The notes beneath the pieces were generated by a model. That model had not been told where the DNA came from. It did not search any database and was given only the letters and a program-made list of their open reading frames with translations. Positions 34,686 to 46,021 of a stretch of DNA of 64,000 bases are shown piece by piece. The DNA is from Marinifaba aquimaris (lineage in GTDB: Bacteria > Pseudomonadota > Gammaproteobacteria > Enterobacterales > Alteromonadaceae), in the NCBI RefSeq assembly GCF_013328345.1, contig NZ_JABULX010000017.1, forward strand, positions 28,080 to 92,079. The letters are read 5' to 3'. The position numbers and the translations under genes were made by a program. Positions within the stretch are counted from its first letter, which is position 1; the number at the start of each line of letters is the position of its first letter.

Positions 34686-35552
34686 ATGAAAGCCTACCCT
34701 ATTCTGTTATTTTTCATTGCGGTCGTTTTGATTTCCGTCTTTGACAAACCGCAGCAGAAAACTGAGTTTGAAAAACAGCTAGATGCGAAAGTACTAAAGG
34801 CCAATCAAGCTCTCAATCAGCATTCAGCATCAGGAAATCACCTGCAAAATGGCTATATAAAAGCCTTAACAGATGGTATTACCTTTACTGAACAAAATAT
34901 TAACCAGCGAATAAAGCAAGGCACAAATGGCCATATGCACACCGCAGATTTTATTGTGCCTTGGCGTGATAGTTATCAAAATACTGTCAATTTGAGTGCG
35001 ATGGGGGTTGATTGGAAACATCACTTTGCCAATAGCTACTTGGTAGGAATACGCCCTTTTCCAGTAGAAAATAATTGGTTACCGCTTTATACCCTATCGC
35101 AAATAAAAACCTATCAATATGACCATGAGCAATATGGTGTGCAGGAAATGTGGCAAAATTCGGCACAAGCTTTTGCGCATCCTAGGGGTGATTGTGAAGA
35201 TCACGCAATCATTTTAGCTGACTGGTTAATTTCGGAAGGTGTTGATGCACGCGTTGTTGGGGGTAAATACAAAGACGGTGGACATGCCTGGGTTGTCGCG
35301 ATAGTCGACAATAAAGCATTTATTTTAGAGGCAACGTCAAAGCGCGTTGGAAAAAGCTGGAATCACTATCCGCTTGCTTCTCTTGCTAAGTACTATCAAC
35401 CTGAGTTTATGTTTAATCGTACCGATTTTTGGGTTAATACTGACACGCGTATCAAAACGGATTATCAAGGCCATCATTGGCGAAAAACATCAGTTTTCCA
35501 AGCTTATAAAAAGCCCACAATCAAACCAATTCCTAAAACAAAAAAGGGTTAA
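34686..35552 (+). CDS. membrane-anchored transglutaminase-like protein
   Basis: 288 residues with an N-terminal membrane anchor (4-19). A papain-fold transglutaminase-like core has Cys170 in RGDCEDHAIILADWL, His200 in GGHAWVVAI and an acidic residue (Glu215) in FILEATS, so the Cys-His-acid triad appears complete. Related BTLCP-type proteases are secreted or periplasmic and act on surface proteins. It lies immediately behind a DUF350 protein and has a terminator hairpin that includes its stop codon. Confidence 0.82.
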   Translation: MKAYPILLFFIAVVLISVFDKPQQKTEFEKQLDAKVLKANQALNQHSASGNHLQNGYIKALTDGITFTEQNINQRIKQGTNGHMHTADFIVPWRDSYQNTVNLSAMGVDWKHHFANSYLVGIRPFPVENNWLPLYTLSQIKTYQYDHEQYGVQEMWQNSAQAFAHPRGDCEDHAIILADWLISEGVDARVVGGKYKDGGHAWVVAIVDNKAFILEATSKRVGKSWNHYPLASLAKYYQPEFMFNRTDFWVNTDTRIKTDYQGHHWRKTSVFQAYKKPTIKPIPKTKKG

Positions 35553-35574
35553 GCAAATTGCTTAACCCTTTTTT
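35541..35574. terminator. bidirectional terminator between transglutaminase-like gene and sucD
   Basis: AAAAAGGGTTAAGC pairs with GCTTAACCCTTTTT around AAATT. It overlaps the + strand stop codon at 35550-35552 and precedes the - strand sucD end. Confidence 0.9.
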
Positions 35575-35612
35575 AAACTTAACCGAGTAAATCAGTTAGC
35601 TAACAGTGGTAA

Positions 35613-36485
35613 TTACCAACCTGTTTTTTCAGCTAATGCTTTACCGATTTCAGCTAATGAGCGAACTGTCTTAACGCCAGCTGCTTCTAATGCTGCGAAT
35701 TTGTCATCAGCAGTACCTTTACCACCAGAGATGATCGCACCAGCATGACCCATACGCTTACCTGGAGGAGCAGTAACACCAGCGATGTAAGAAACTACAG
35801 GCTTAGTTACGTTAGCTTTGATGTACTCAGCAGCTTCTTCTTCAGCAGTACCACCGATTTCACCGATCATTACGATCGCTTCAGTCGCTGGGTCATTTTC
35901 GAACATTTCTAAAACGTCGATGAAGTTAGTACCTGGGATTGGGTCACCACCGATACCAACACACGTTGATTGACCAAAACCAGCGTCAGTTGTTTGCTTA
36001 ACCGCTTCGTAAGTTAATGTACCTGAACGAGATACGATACCTACTTTACCTGGTAAGTGGATGTGACCTGGCATGATACCAATCTTACACTCGCCCGGAG
36101 TGATAACACCTGGACAGTTAGGACCGATTAAACGTACGCCTAATTCGTCACACTTAACTTTACAGTCAAGCATGTCTAATGTAGGTACACCTTCAGTGAT
36201 ACATACGATTAATTTGATACCAGCAGTAGCTGCTTCGATGATTGAATCTTTAACGAATGCAGCTGGAACGTAGATAACTGAAGCGTCAGCGCCAGTTGCT
36301 TCTACAGCTTCTTTAACAGTGTTGAATACTGGTAAACCTAAGTGCTCTTGGCCACCTTTACCTGGAGTAACACCACCAACCATTTGCGTACCGTATGCGA
36401 TAGCTTGCTCTGAGTGGAATGTACCTTGAGAACCAGTGAAACCTTGGCAGATAACTTTTGTATTTTTATCGATTAAAACAGACAT
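35613..36485 (-). CDS. sucD: succinyl-CoA synthetase alpha subunit
   Basis: 290 residues, the usual length. The CoA-binding N-terminus ([19 protein letters not shown]), [24 protein letters not shown] and the active-site His region [20 protein letters not shown] are all present. It catalyses succinyl-CoA + NDP + Pi to succinate + NTP + CoA in the TCA cycle with SucC. It starts 2 bp after the sucC stop, so translation is coupled. Confidence 0.97.
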   Translation of the reverse strand: MSVLIDKNTKVICQGFTGSQGTFHSEQAIAYGTQMVGGVTPGKGGQEHLGLPVFNTVKEAVEATGADASVIYVPAAFVKDSIIEAATAGIKLIVCITEGVPTLDMLDCKVKCDELGVRLIGPNCPGVITPGECKIGIMPGHIHLPGKVGIVSRSGTLTYEAVKQTTDAGFGQSTCVGIGGDPIPGTNFIDVLEMFENDPATEAIVMIGEIGGTAEEEAAEYIKANVTKPVVSYIAGVTAPPGKRMGHAGAIISGGKGTADDKFAALEAAGVKTVRSLAEIGKALAEKTGW

Positions 36486-36487
36486 TA

Positions 36488-37654
36488 TTAAGCCTCCGCT
36501 GCCGCTTTAACTACTAATTCAGCAGCTTCTTGTAAACTTGGAGCTGCGATGATGTCAACGTCTGAGTTAGCAAGAACTTCACGACCTGCTTCTGCATTTG
36601 TACCTTCTAAACGTACAACTACTGGAACCTGAACGCCTACTTCTTTAACAGCAGCAATGATACCTTCTGCGATCATGTCACAACGTACGATACCACCGAA
36701 GATGTTTACTAATACCGCTTTAACATTGTCATCAGATAAGATGATCTTGAATGCTTCAGCAACACGTTCTTTAGTTGCGCCACCACCTACATCTAGGAAG
36801 TTAGCTGGGCTACCGCCGTTTAAGTTAACGATATCCATTGTACCCATTGCAAGGCCAGCACCGTTAACCATACAACCAACGTTACCGTCTAATGCAACGT
36901 AGTTTAATTCCCACTTAGCAGCATCTGCTTCACGCGCGTCTTCTTGTGAAGGATCGTGCATTTCTTTGATGTCTGGGTGACGACCAACAGCGTTGCTGTC
37001 GATAGCTACTTTGGCATCTAAGCAGTGTAAGTCATCAGATGGTGTGATAACTAATGGGTTGATTTCGATTAATTCAACGTCTTTCTCTTTGAATAACTTC
37101 GCTAAACCTAAGAAGATTTTAACGAATTGAGAGATTTGCTTGCCTTCTAAACCAAGTTTGAATGCTAACTCACGACCTTGGTGAGGTTGAGCACCTACTA
37201 ATGGGTCGATAGTTGCTTTTAAGATTTTCTCTGGCGTTTCTTCAGCAACAGTCTCGATTTCAACACCACCTTCAGTTGATGCCATGAAAACGATACGACG
37301 AGTGGAACGGTCTACAACCGCACCTAAGTAAAGCTCAGATTTAATATCAGTACAGTTTTCAACTAAGATGCGGCTAACTGGCTGACCGTTTTCATCTGTT
37401 TGATAAGTAACTAAGTTGTTACCTAACCATTTCTCTGCGAATGCACGGATGTCTTCTTTATCTTTTAAAAGTTTAACACCGCCCGCTTTACCACGGCCAC
37501 CCGCGTGTACCTGAGCTTTTACTACAAATTCCTCACCGCCTAATTCAGCAGCAGCTGCAACTGCTTCTGCTGGTGTTTCACAGGCGATACCTTTGGAAAC
37601 AGGAAGTCCGTACTGAGCGAACAACTGTTTACCTTGATACTCGTGCAAGTTCAT
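36488..37654 (-). CDS. sucC: succinyl-CoA synthetase beta subunit
   Basis: 388 residues. ATP-grasp N-terminal domain ([34 protein letters not shown]) and C-terminal ligase domain ([17 protein letters not shown]). Complete and close to the Escherichia protein in length. Separated from sucB by 282 bp with a terminator, so sucCD has its own promoter here. Confidence 0.97.
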   Translation of the reverse strand: MNLHEYQGKQLFAQYGLPVSKGIACETPAEAVAAAAELGGEEFVVKAQVHAGGRGKAGGVKLLKDKEDIRAFAEKWLGNNLVTYQTDENGQPVSRILVENCTDIKSELYLGAVVDRSTRRIVFMASTEGGVEIETVAEETPEKILKATIDPLVGAQPHQGRELAFKLGLEGKQISQFVKIFLGLAKLFKEKDVELIEINPLVITPSDDLHCLDAKVAIDSNAVGRHPDIKEMHDPSQEDAREADAAKWELNYVALDGNVGCMVNGAGLAMGTMDIVNLNGGSPANFLDVGGGATKERVAEAFKIILSDDNVKAVLVNIFGGIVRCDMIAEGIIAAVKEVGVQVPVVVRLEGTNAEAGREVLANSDVDIIAAPSLQEAAELVVKAAAEA

Positions 37655-37889
37655 GACAATTTTCCGTTGTTATTGGGTTAGTTATATGGCGTGCCTAAAA
37701 AACAACCTAAGTTATTCTTCTAACACTTAAAATTAAGCGCATTATACAAGCTATTAGCAGAGATTCTATAGCTAATTTGGCCTTGTTATATGGCAGTTTG
37801 GTTACATCTTATAGTGAAATGAAAAGCAGTGACTATTTCGAGCGTAAATACTCGCTATATAGCAGGCTAGATATACACTCTAGAAACAA

Positions 37890-37914
37890 AAAACGGCGCT
37901 TAAAAGCGCCGTTT
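37890..37914 (-). terminator. terminator behind sucB
   Basis: AAACGGCGC/GCGCCGTTT stem with loop TTAAAA. The - strand continues TTTTTTGTTTC. It separates sucAB from sucCD. Confidence 0.88.
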
Positions 37915-37936
37915 TTGATTGTTTATCAGTAACCGA

Positions 37937-39448
37937 TTAAAGGTCTAATAATAAACGTGTTGGGTCTTCTAATAACTCTTTAACCGTTACTAGGAAACCA
38001 ACTGATTCTTTACCATCAACTAAACGGTGATCGTAAGATAAGGCTAAGTACATCATAGGTAAGATTTCTACTTTACCATTTACTGCCATTGGACGATCTT
38101 GGATTTTGTGCATACCTAAGATAGCGCTTTGCGGTAAGTTGATAATTGGCGTAGAAATTAATGAACCGAAAACACCACCGTTTGTGATAGTGAAGTTACC
38201 ACCAGTCATGTCGTCCATTGTTAGCTTACCGTCACGGCCTTTTAATGCTAACTCACGGATACCTTTTTCGATTTCGCCTAAACCTAATTGGTCAGCATCG
38301 CGAAGAACAGGCGTAACTAAACCACGAGGCGTAGAAACAGCCATGCTCACATCGAAGAAGTTGTGATAAACGATGTCATCACCATCAATTGAAGCATTGA
38401 TAGCTGGGTAACGCTTAAGCGCTTCAGTTACCGCTTTAGTGAAGAAAGACATGAAGCCTAAACGCACACCGTGCTTCTCTTCGAAGATGTCTTTGTACTT
38501 TTTACGAATGTCCATGATTGGCTTCATGTTCACTTCGTTGAAAGTTGTTAACATTGCCGTAGAGTTTTTCGCATCTAATAAGCGATTAGCAATTGTTTTA
38601 CGTAAACGCGTCATAGGAACGCGTTTTTGTGAACGGTCACCAGCTGGAACAGCTGCTGGAGCAGAAGCACTTTGTGCTTTAGCTGGAGCAGATGCTTTAG
38701 ACTTAACGTAAGCGTCTACATCTTCTTTAGTGATACGGCCTTTTTCGCCCGTACCTTTAATTTTGCTTGCTTCTTCAGCAGAGATGCCGTTTTCAGCTAA
38801 TGCACGACGAACTGATGGGCTTAACGCATCTGATGACTCATCGCTTGCTGCTGGTGCTTCTTCAGCTTTAGCAGCTGGTGCAGAAGGTGCAGCACCGGCT
38901 TTTAACGAACCAATAACTTGCTCAGCAGTTACTGTTGCGCCTTCGTCATGTAAAATTTCCTCTAATACACCATCTTCTGGTGCCACTACTTCTAAAACAA
39001 CTTTGTCTGTTTCGATGTCGACTAAGTTTTGGTCACGCGATACCGCTTCACCTGCTTGTACGTGCCAAGTAGCAACTGTTGCATCTGCTACTGACTCTGG
39101 AAGTACTGGAACTTTGATTTCCACTTTCTCACCTTCTACTTGTTGAGTTTGTTCTTGTTGTGCTGCTTGTGCTTGAGCAGGTGCGGCCGCCGCTGGGGCT
39201 GCTGCTTCACCAGCTTCGCCTAATAATGCGATAACTTGCTCTGCTAATACGGTTTCACCTTCAGGTGAAGAAATTGAAGTGATTACACCGTCTTCTGGTG
39301 CAACAACCTCTAAAACAACTTTGTCAGTTTCGATATCTACTAAGTTTTGGTCACGAGATACCGAATCACCAACTTTTACATGCCAAGTTGCTACGCTCGC
39401 GTCAGCAACAGATTCCGGCAATACAGGCACTTTAATTTCAGTAGCCAT
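37937..39448 (-). CDS. sucB: 2-oxoglutarate dehydrogenase E2 (dihydrolipoyl succinyltransferase), two lipoyl domains
   Basis: 503 residues. Two lipoyl domains with ETDKVVLEV (lipoyl-Lys 43 and 149) are joined by Ala/Pro/Gln-rich linkers. A peripheral-subunit-binding domain follows ([25 protein letters not shown]), then the catalytic domain with SYDHRLVDG. The Escherichia protein has one lipoyl domain and about 405 residues, so this enzyme carries a tandem duplication. The domain copies are nearly identical ([18 protein letters not shown]). It passes succinyl groups from SucA to CoA. It begins 5 bp behind sucA. Confidence 0.97.
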   Translation of the reverse strand: MATEIKVPVLPESVADASVATWHVKVGDSVSRDQNLVDIETDKVVLEVVAPEDGVITSISSPEGETVLAEQVIALLGEAGEAAAPAAAAPAQAQAAQQEQTQQVEGEKVEIKVPVLPESVADATVATWHVQAGEAVSRDQNLVDIETDKVVLEVVAPEDGVLEEILHDEGATVTAEQVIGSLKAGAAPSAPAAKAEEAPAASDESSDALSPSVRRALAENGISAEEASKIKGTGEKGRITKEDVDAYVKSKASAPAKAQSASAPAAVPAGDRSQKRVPMTRLRKTIANRLLDAKNSTAMLTTFNEVNMKPIMDIRKKYKDIFEEKHGVRLGFMSFFTKAVTEALKRYPAINASIDGDDIVYHNFFDVSMAVSTPRGLVTPVLRDADQLGLGEIEKGIRELALKGRDGKLTMDDMTGGNFTITNGGVFGSLISTPIINLPQSAILGMHKIQDRPMAVNGKVEILPMMYLALSYDHRLVDGKESVGFLVTVKELLEDPTRLLLDL

Positions 39449-39453
39449 TATTA

Positions 39454-42270
39454 TTATTCCTCTGTTAGACCAAGCGCATCATTAACTAGCGCTTTTTGTT
39501 GGACATTGTGCACAGATAAGTAACCTACCGCTGGAGATGCAGATGCTTCACGGCCAGCATAAGTTAACTTGGCACCTTCTGGGATTTGATTCCAGAAGTG
39601 GTGTTGAGAACAGTACCAAGCACCTTGGTTTTGTGGCTCTTCCTGACACCATACAAAATCTTTAACGTGCTTGTATTTTTCAACAATCTCGTCCATTTCT
39701 GCATGAGGGAATGGGTATAACTGCTCTACACGAACAATAGCAACATTGTTCTTTTCAGCTTTGCGACGTGCATCTAATAAGTCGTAGTAAACCTTACCGC
39801 TACAGAATACAACACGGTCTACTTTAGCCGTATCTAAATCATCAATCTCATCAATCATGTCATGGAATACACCAGACGATAATTCTTCAAGTGAAGATAC
39901 TGCAGCTGGGTGACGTAATAATGACTTAGGTGACATTACGACAAGAGGACGACGAACAGGACGAATGTGCTGACGGCGGATCATGTTGAACACCTGAGCT
40001 GGTGTAGTTGGTACACACACTTGCATGTTATGGTCAGCACAAAGCTGTAAGAAACGCTCTAATCGTGCTGAAGAGTGTTCTGGACCTTGACCTTCATAAC
40101 CGTGAGGTAACAACATAGTTAAGCCACATAAACGGCCCCACTTTTGTTCACCTGATGATAAGAACTGATCGATTACCACCTGAGCACCGTTGGCAAAGTC
40201 ACCAAACTGTGCTTCCCAGATAACAAGTGAAGTAGGTTCAGCTGTTGCATAACCATATTCAAAAGCAAGTACAGCTTCTTCTGATAATACTGAATCGTAT
40301 ACTTCGAAACGACCTTGTTTTTCATCAACGTGCTGAAGCGCTTGGTAGCCAGAAGCGTCTTTTTGGTCATGAATAACCGCGTGACGATGGAAGAAAGTAC
40401 CACGACCCGCATCCTGACCTGTAATACGAATATTCGTACCCGTTTCAGTTAACGTTGCATACGCAAGTGTTTCAGCAAAACCCCAGTCTAAAAGCTTTTC
40501 GCCTTTAGCCATAGTTTGACGGTCTTGGTAAATTTTCTTAACACGTGAATGCGGTGTTACACCTTCTGGATAAGAAGATACTTTTTGAGCAAGTACTTTT
40601 AAGCTTTCAACTGGCATTGATGCATCGTATGCAACATCCCAATCGTTACCAACGTAAGGAGACCAATCTACAGAATGCTCCATCATTGGACGCCATTCTT
40701 CAACCACACATGCACCATGATCTAATGCTGCACGGTATTCGTCGATAACTTTCTTAGCATCCGCTTCTGCAATTACACCTTCTGCTGCTAACTGCTGAGC
40801 ATATAACTCACGTGGCACAGGGTGCTTTTTGATTTTTTGATACATTAACGGCTGAGTCGCATTTGGCTCATCCGCTTCGTTGTGACCGTGACGACGGTAA
40901 CAAACTAAATCGATTACTACATCACGCTTGAATTTGTTACGGAAATCTAATGCAATTTGAGTTGCTAAGATTACTGCTTCTGGATCATCAGAATTAACGT
41001 GAAGAATTGGAGCCTGAACCATTTTCGCGATATCAGTACAATACTGAGTAGAACGCGTGTCTTGTGGATTAGACGTCGTGAAACCAACTTGGTTGTTAAC
41101 AACGATACGTACTGTACCACCTACTTGATAAGCACGTGTTTGCGATAAGTTAAATGTTTCTTGAACAACACCTTGACCTGCAATTGCTGAGTCGCCGTGA
41201 ATAGTGATTGGTAATGCTTGAGTACCGTCACTACATCCGCGTCGGTCCATACGTGCACGTACAGAGCCCATAACAACAGGGTTAACGATCTCTAAGTGAG
41301 ACGGGTTGAACGCTAACGCTAAGTGAACATCGCCACCTGGAGTAGCAAAGTCAGAAGAATAACCAGCGTGGTACTTAACGTCACCTGAACCTAAGTTTTG
41401 GTCAAATTTGCCTGAGAATTCGTCAAATAATACCGATGGGTTTTTACCCAATACGTTAACTAAAACGTTTAAACGGCCACGGTGAGCCATACCGATAACG
41501 ACTTCTTTCGCACCTTGTTCACCTGCACGAGAGATTAGCTCTTTAAGCATTGGAATTAACGCATCACCACCTTCAAGTGAAAAGCGTTTCGCACCAGGGA
41601 ATTTAGCACCTAGGTACTTTTCTAAACCATCAGCAGCAACTAATTCTTTGTATATTTTTTTCTTGGCTTCAGCAGAAAACGACGGGCTTGACTGTACAGA
41701 CTCTAGACGTTGTTGTAACCAACGCTTTTCATCTGTTGCAGTAATGTGCATATATTCTGCACCAATAGAGCCACAGTAAGTTTTAACTAATGCGCTATGG
41801 ATATCACGAAGAGGCAACTTTTCTGGACCAACAGCAAAAGAACCAACGTTATAGACTTTATCTAAGTCTTCGTTAGTTAAATCGTGATGTGATAGTTCTA
41901 AATCGCGGACTCGTTCTTGTTTCCACAATCCTAATGGATCGATATTGGCGTGTTGGTGGCCACGGAAACGGAACGCATTAATTAATTGGAGAACTTTAAC
42001 TTGTTTTGCATCAGAGCTTTCAGCTTGTACAACCACTTGTTGGCGATGGCTGTTTTTAGCTGCAATTCGGAAATCTTCACGAACGTCAGAGTGCTTAGTT
42101 TCAACGTCAACGCCTTCTACTTTAGGCAATTGGTCGAACAGAGCACGCCAATCTTCCCCTACCGATTGAGGATCATCTAGGTAGGCTTCATAAAGCTCTT
42201 CAACATAAGTGGCATTGGCACCGGCTAATTGTGATGATTCTAGCCAGGCCTGCATTGTGCCGTCGTGCAT
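39454..42270 (-). CDS. sucA: 2-oxoglutarate dehydrogenase E1 component
   Basis: 938 residues from the ATG at 42270. A GTG five codons earlier contains the AAGGA ribosome site itself, so it is not the start. Thiamine-diphosphate-binding features include [36 protein letters not shown] and [18 protein letters not shown], with a C-terminal transketolase-like domain ([20 protein letters not shown]). It decarboxylates 2-oxoglutarate and transfers the succinyl unit to SucB. First gene of the sucAB unit, separated from sdhB by a strong terminator. Confidence 0.97.
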   Translation of the reverse strand: MHDGTMQAWLESSQLAGANATYVEELYEAYLDDPQSVGEDWRALFDQLPKVEGVDVETKHSDVREDFRIAAKNSHRQQVVVQAESSDAKQVKVLQLINAFRFRGHQHANIDPLGLWKQERVRDLELSHHDLTNEDLDKVYNVGSFAVGPEKLPLRDIHSALVKTYCGSIGAEYMHITATDEKRWLQQRLESVQSSPSFSAEAKKKIYKELVAADGLEKYLGAKFPGAKRFSLEGGDALIPMLKELISRAGEQGAKEVVIGMAHRGRLNVLVNVLGKNPSVLFDEFSGKFDQNLGSGDVKYHAGYSSDFATPGGDVHLALAFNPSHLEIVNPVVMGSVRARMDRRGCSDGTQALPITIHGDSAIAGQGVVQETFNLSQTRAYQVGGTVRIVVNNQVGFTTSNPQDTRSTQYCTDIAKMVQAPILHVNSDDPEAVILATQIALDFRNKFKRDVVIDLVCYRRHGHNEADEPNATQPLMYQKIKKHPVPRELYAQQLAAEGVIAEADAKKVIDEYRAALDHGACVVEEWRPMMEHSVDWSPYVGNDWDVAYDASMPVESLKVLAQKVSSYPEGVTPHSRVKKIYQDRQTMAKGEKLLDWGFAETLAYATLTETGTNIRITGQDAGRGTFFHRHAVIHDQKDASGYQALQHVDEKQGRFEVYDSVLSEEAVLAFEYGYATAEPTSLVIWEAQFGDFANGAQVVIDQFLSSGEQKWGRLCGLTMLLPHGYEGQGPEHSSARLERFLQLCADHNMQVCVPTTPAQVFNMIRRQHIRPVRRPLVVMSPKSLLRHPAAVSSLEELSSGVFHDMIDEIDDLDTAKVDRVVFCSGKVYYDLLDARRKAEKNNVAIVRVEQLYPFPHAEMDEIVEKYKHVKDFVWCQEEPQNQGAWYCSQHHFWNQIPEGAKLTYAGREASASPAVGYLSVHNVQQKALVNDALGLTEE

Positions 42271-42356
42271 TATCTTTTCCTTCACCGCTGAACCAAGTAA
42301 TATTCATTTAGTACTTGAGAATATAGAAACTTGGTTAATTTTTGTTTTTATAAAAA

Positions 42357-42390
42357 AATAGCCATTCTTAAACCGTTAAGAATGGCTATT
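42357..42390 (-). terminator. terminator behind sdhB
   Basis: A perfect 15-bp stem (AATAGCCATTCTTAA / TTAAGAATGGCTATT), ACCG loop on the + strand, followed on the - strand by TTTTTTATAAA. It isolates sdhCDAB from sucAB. Confidence 0.92.
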
Positions 42391-42430
42391 CAGTAATTAA
42401 CTATTTTTCAAACTAACGTTTGATAAATAA

Positions 42431-43141
42431 CTAAACAGCCTGCTTTAACAGCATTGACTTGATGTGACCAATCGCTTTAGTCGGGTTCAAGCCTTTAGGA
42501 CATACGTTAACGCAGTTCATGATGCCGTGACAGCGGAATACGCTGAAAGCATCATCTAAATTTGCTAAACGCTCTTGAGTCGCAGTATCACGACTATCTG
42601 CTAACCAACGGTATGCAGCAAGTAAACCTGCTGGGCCGATGAATTTATCAGGGTTCCACCAGAAAGATGGGCAAGAGGTTGAACAACACGCACATAAGAT
42701 ACATTCGTAAAGACCGTCTAATTTGTCACGCTCTTCAATTGACTGTAAGTGCTCACGTGCAGGTGGTTGTGTATCGTCGTTGATTAAGAACGGCTTCACT
42801 TTTTCAAATTGAGTGAAGAACTGTGTCATATCAACTACTAAATCACGTACCACAGGTAAGCCCGGTAATGGACGGATCACAATTTTATTACCTTTAAGGT
42901 CAGATAATGGTGTGATACACGCTAAGCCGTTTTTACCATTCATGTTTACACCGTCAGAACCACAAACACCTTCGCGGCATGAACGACGTAATGATAATGA
43001 TGGATCTTGTTCTTTAATTAATAAAAGCGCGTCAAGAACCATAATATCTTGGCCTTCTTCAAGCTCAAGAGTATATTCTTGCATGCGAGGCTTTGTATCA
43101 ACATCTGGGTTATAACGATAGATAGAGAATATTTTTTTCAT
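42431..43141 (-). CDS. sdhB: succinate dehydrogenase iron-sulfur subunit
   Basis: 236 residues. Plant-type [2Fe-2S] ligands in SCREGVCGSDGVNMNGKNGLAC, then bacterial-type clusters CILCACCSTSCP and CHGIMNCVNVCPKGLNP. The Ser/Trp contacts near the quinone site (PSFWWNPDKF) are present. It relays electrons from the SdhA flavin to ubiquinone at the inner membrane. Last gene of sdhCDAB, 14 bp behind sdhA. Confidence 0.98.
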   Translation of the reverse strand: MKKIFSIYRYNPDVDTKPRMQEYTLELEEGQDIMVLDALLLIKEQDPSLSLRRSCREGVCGSDGVNMNGKNGLACITPLSDLKGNKIVIRPLPGLPVVRDLVVDMTQFFTQFEKVKPFLINDDTQPPAREHLQSIEERDKLDGLYECILCACCSTSCPSFWWNPDKFIGPAGLLAAYRWLADSRDTATQERLANLDDAFSVFRCHGIMNCVNVCPKGLNPTKAIGHIKSMLLKQAV

Positions 43142-43155
43142 CTTAATGTTTTCCC

Positions 43156-44928
43156 CTAGTAAGTACGAACTTTCGGTGGGAATGCTTCGCGGTGAACAGG
43201 TGTCATGTTGACATCACGCTTAGACATTTCTTCCGAGTCAGGGTTATAGACTGTGTGACATAACCAATTTGAGTCATCACGCTCTGGGAAATCGAAACGG
43301 CTATGAGCACCACGACTTTCTGTACGGTAGTTGGCCGCAACCGCAGTTGCGTATGCAGTTTCCATTAAGTTATCTAATTCGAGACACTCGATACGCTGTG
43401 TGTTAAAGTCGCTCGATTTATCATCAAGACGCGCAGATTTAAGACGCTCACGAATTTCTTTTAACTCTTTAAGACCTGTTGCCATTGCATCACCTTCACG
43501 GAATACCGAGAAGTTTAACTGCATGCATTGTTGTAAGTCTTTACGGATTTGGAATGGACACTCGCCCTTACCTTTTTCCGAGCTTTCCCAACGATTATAA
43601 CGAGACATAGCTGCATCAAGATCATCAGGAGAAGCAGCTTTACCTTCTTGCGTATCAGAAAGGTATTCGCCTAAGAATTTACCTGCAGCACGACCGAATA
43701 CGACTAAGTCTAATAGCGAGTTACCACCTAAGCGGTTAGCACCGTGTACTGATACACATGCAATTTCACCTACAGCGAATAGACCTTCAACGATCTTATC
43801 GTTGCCGTTAGCATCAAAAGTGATAGCTTGACCGTTTACATTAGTTGGAACACCACCCATCATGTAGTGACAAGTAGGAATAACTGGAATAGGCTCTTCA
43901 ACTGGATCTACGTGAGCAAATGTGCGAGATAAATCACAAACACCTGGTAAACGAGACTCTAGTGTTTCTTTACCTAAGTGGTCTAATTTAAGTTTAATGT
44001 GTGGACCCCAAGGACCGTCACAACCACGACCTTCACGAATCTCTGTCATCATTGAACGAGCAACAACATCACGACCGGCTAAATCTTTGGCATTTGGCGC
44101 ATAACGCTCCATGAAGCGCTCGCCGTCTTTATTTAATAGGTAACCACCTTCACCACGACAACCTTCAGTTACAAGCGTACCAGCACCGGCAATACCTGTT
44201 GGGTGGAACTGCCACATTTCCATGTCTTGCATAGGAACGCCAGCACGTGTTGCCATACCAACACCATCACCAGTATTGATGTGCGCGTTAGTTGTTGATG
44301 CGTAAATACGACCTGCACCACCGGTTGCTAATACTGTAGCACGAGCTTTAAAGTAAACTACTTCACCTGTTTCGATACAGATTGCAGTACAACCAACAAC
44401 AGAACCTTCATCGTTCTTAACTAAATCTAATGCATACCACTCAGTGAATACTTTAGTTTTGTTTTTAACATTTTGTTGATAAAGCAAGTGTAACAAAGCG
44501 TGGCCTGTACGGTCAGCAGCAGCTGCTGTACGGGCGGCTTGCTCACCACCAAAGTTTTTAGACTGACCACCGAAAGGACGTTGGTAAACTTTACCATTTT
44601 CGAAACGAGAGAAAGGTAAGCCCATGTTCTCTAATTCGATAATCGCTTCAGGACCGGTTTTACACATATATTCGATAGCGTCTTGGTCACCGATAAAATC
44701 AGAACCTTTAACCGTATCGTACATGTGGTATTCCCAGTTATCTTCGTGCGCGTTACCAAGTGCAACAGTAATACCACCTTGAGCAGATACTGTGTGTGAA
44801 CGCGTTGGGAATACTTTAGTTATCAAGGCACAAGATTGGCCTGATTCTGAAATAGATAAAGCAGCGCGCATACCCGCACCACCAGCGCCGATTACTACGG
44901 CATCAAATTCTCTGACTGGAATACTCAC
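43156..44928 (-). CDS. sdhA: succinate dehydrogenase flavoprotein subunit
   Basis: 590 residues. FAD-binding [14 protein letters not shown], the covalent-FAD His in [10 protein letters not shown], active-site [21 protein letters not shown] and the Arg-containing [16 protein letters not shown]. It oxidises succinate to fumarate in complex II. The start is a GTG that follows the sdhD stop with no gap (TAA GTG), confirmed by the family N-terminus [11 protein letters not shown]. Confidence 0.98.
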   Translation of the reverse strand: MSIPVREFDAVVIGAGGAGMRAALSISESGQSCALITKVFPTRSHTVSAQGGITVALGNAHEDNWEYHMYDTVKGSDFIGDQDAIEYMCKTGPEAIIELENMGLPFSRFENGKVYQRPFGGQSKNFGGEQAARTAAAADRTGHALLHLLYQQNVKNKTKVFTEWYALDLVKNDEGSVVGCTAICIETGEVVYFKARATVLATGGAGRIYASTTNAHINTGDGVGMATRAGVPMQDMEMWQFHPTGIAGAGTLVTEGCRGEGGYLLNKDGERFMERYAPNAKDLAGRDVVARSMMTEIREGRGCDGPWGPHIKLKLDHLGKETLESRLPGVCDLSRTFAHVDPVEEPIPVIPTCHYMMGGVPTNVNGQAITFDANGNDKIVEGLFAVGEIACVSVHGANRLGGNSLLDLVVFGRAAGKFLGEYLSDTQEGKAASPDDLDAAMSRYNRWESSEKGKGECPFQIRKDLQQCMQLNFSVFREGDAMATGLKELKEIRERLKSARLDDKSSDFNTQRIECLELDNLMETAYATAVAANYRTESRGAHSRFDFPERDDSNWLCHTVYNPDSEEMSKRDVNMTPVHREAFPPKVRTY

Positions 44929-45276
44929 TTAAACACCCCACAATACAACGATGCCGGTAATGAAATAGCTAAACGCGGCAATGTTAAGGAAAAATTGTAA
45001 GAACAGACGTAACTTAGTGCATTTAACGTAGTCTGTTAAAACTTGCCATAAACCGATCCAAGCGTGAGCTAATAAACCAAACAAAGCTAAGATAGTGAAT
45101 ACTTTCATTGCTGTATTTGAGAAAAGACCAGTCCAATCTGCAAAAGAAATATTTGGTGTACAGAAGATGTAAGCGACCAAGAAGATTGCATAAGCAGCTA
45201 AGATAAGTGCTGATGCACGGATGATTAAGAAATCGTGAACGCCCGAGCGTCCTAATGTTGCTGCATTGTTTACCAT
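44929..45276 (-). CDS. sdhD: succinate dehydrogenase membrane anchor subunit
   Basis: 115 residues from the ATG at 45276. The frame is open to 45435, but that part overlaps sdhC in another frame. MVNNAATLGRSGVHDFLIIRASAL matches the family start and gives the usual length. Three membrane helices (about 18-40, 55-75, 90-112); the haem-ligand region is around LLAHAWIGLWQVLTDYVK. Overlaps the sdhC end by 7 bp. Confidence 0.95.
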   Translation of the reverse strand: MVNNAATLGRSGVHDFLIIRASALILAAYAIFLVAYIFCTPNISFADWTGLFSNTAMKVFTILALFGLLAHAWIGLWQVLTDYVKCTKLRLFLQFFLNIAAFSYFITGIVVLWGV

Positions 45277-45650
45277 AATTGCACCGCCACTAATACTGAT
45301 AATACTACCGTTAATGCCATGGTTACTTTTGCACTTGTGTTGCCCGATTTTAACTCTTCGAACAATCCGCAATCCATTAGTAAGTGACGGAAGCCACCTA
45401 ACATGTGATATGCCAATGCAGTTAATGTACCCCAAATAACAAATTTAGCGATAAAGGTGTCCAAACATTCTTTAACCGCTTCGAAACCTTCAGCTGAAGA
45501 TAAAGAAGTAGCAAACGCCCACATTAAGATGCCCATGGCAACAAACATGATAACGCCTGAAATACGGTGAAGAATAGAGGCAATGGCGCTAGCCGGGAAG
45601 CTAATAGTATTTAGCTCTAGGTTAACAGGTCTTTGCTTTTTCACAGTCAT
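45270..45650 (-). CDS. sdhC: succinate dehydrogenase cytochrome b556 subunit
   Basis: 126 residues from the ATG at 45650 (a GTG two codons earlier is the alternative). RPVNLELNTISFPASAIASILHRISGVIMF is the family signature, with the Ser/Arg of the quinone site, and the haem-ligand His in LAYHMLGGFRHLLMD. Three membrane helices. First gene of sdhCDAB. Confidence 0.96.
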   Translation of the reverse strand: MTVKKQRPVNLELNTISFPASAIASILHRISGVIMFVAMGILMWAFATSLSSAEGFEAVKECLDTFIAKFVIWGTLTALAYHMLGGFRHLLMDCGLFEELKSGNTSAKVTMALTVVLSVLVAVQLW

Positions 45651-46021
45651 TCCCACTTATTACTCAAATCTATGCGACTTTATTTAGATTTATTATTGTG
45701 CACTAACAAATCGGTAATAAATTGGTTTTAGACGTGGAGAATCCAGTACTTGAATCAATCTATAGATTTTATTGAGTGCTTATTATTTTATTATGTAGGC
45801 CGAGCGCTAGTCTCGACCTCGCGAGAGTATATAAGGGTGCGGGTCTAAATACAATTGCTGCAACAAAAAAGTGCATGATCGAACAAGTTTTAATCATCGT
45901 TAAATAAAAGGCGTTTATTTAATAAACTATAACGCTTTGGAAATTGCTATTTGCTGTAAATTAAAGTTTAATAGCGCCCACTCAATAATAACTAGACAAC
46001 TCTTTTCAAAGGAGCGCACTT
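45651..46021. promoter_or_regulatory. divergent sdhC-gltA control region
   Basis: 371 bp with no ORF between two divergent TCA-cycle units. AGGAG lies before gltA. The short inverted repeat CTCGCGAG lies at 45821-45828. Such regions are usually targets of ArcA/Crp-type control, but no site was recognised with confidence. Confidence 0.6.

Noticed and set aside
38730..39146. 138-codon + strand frame opposite sucB
   Set aside because: Antisense shadow of the repeated lipoyl domains and low-complexity linker; no ribosome site or domain.
45277..45435. 168-residue version of SdhD
   Set aside because: The extra part is an out-of-frame reading of sdhC; family length and N-terminus fit the ATG at 45276.
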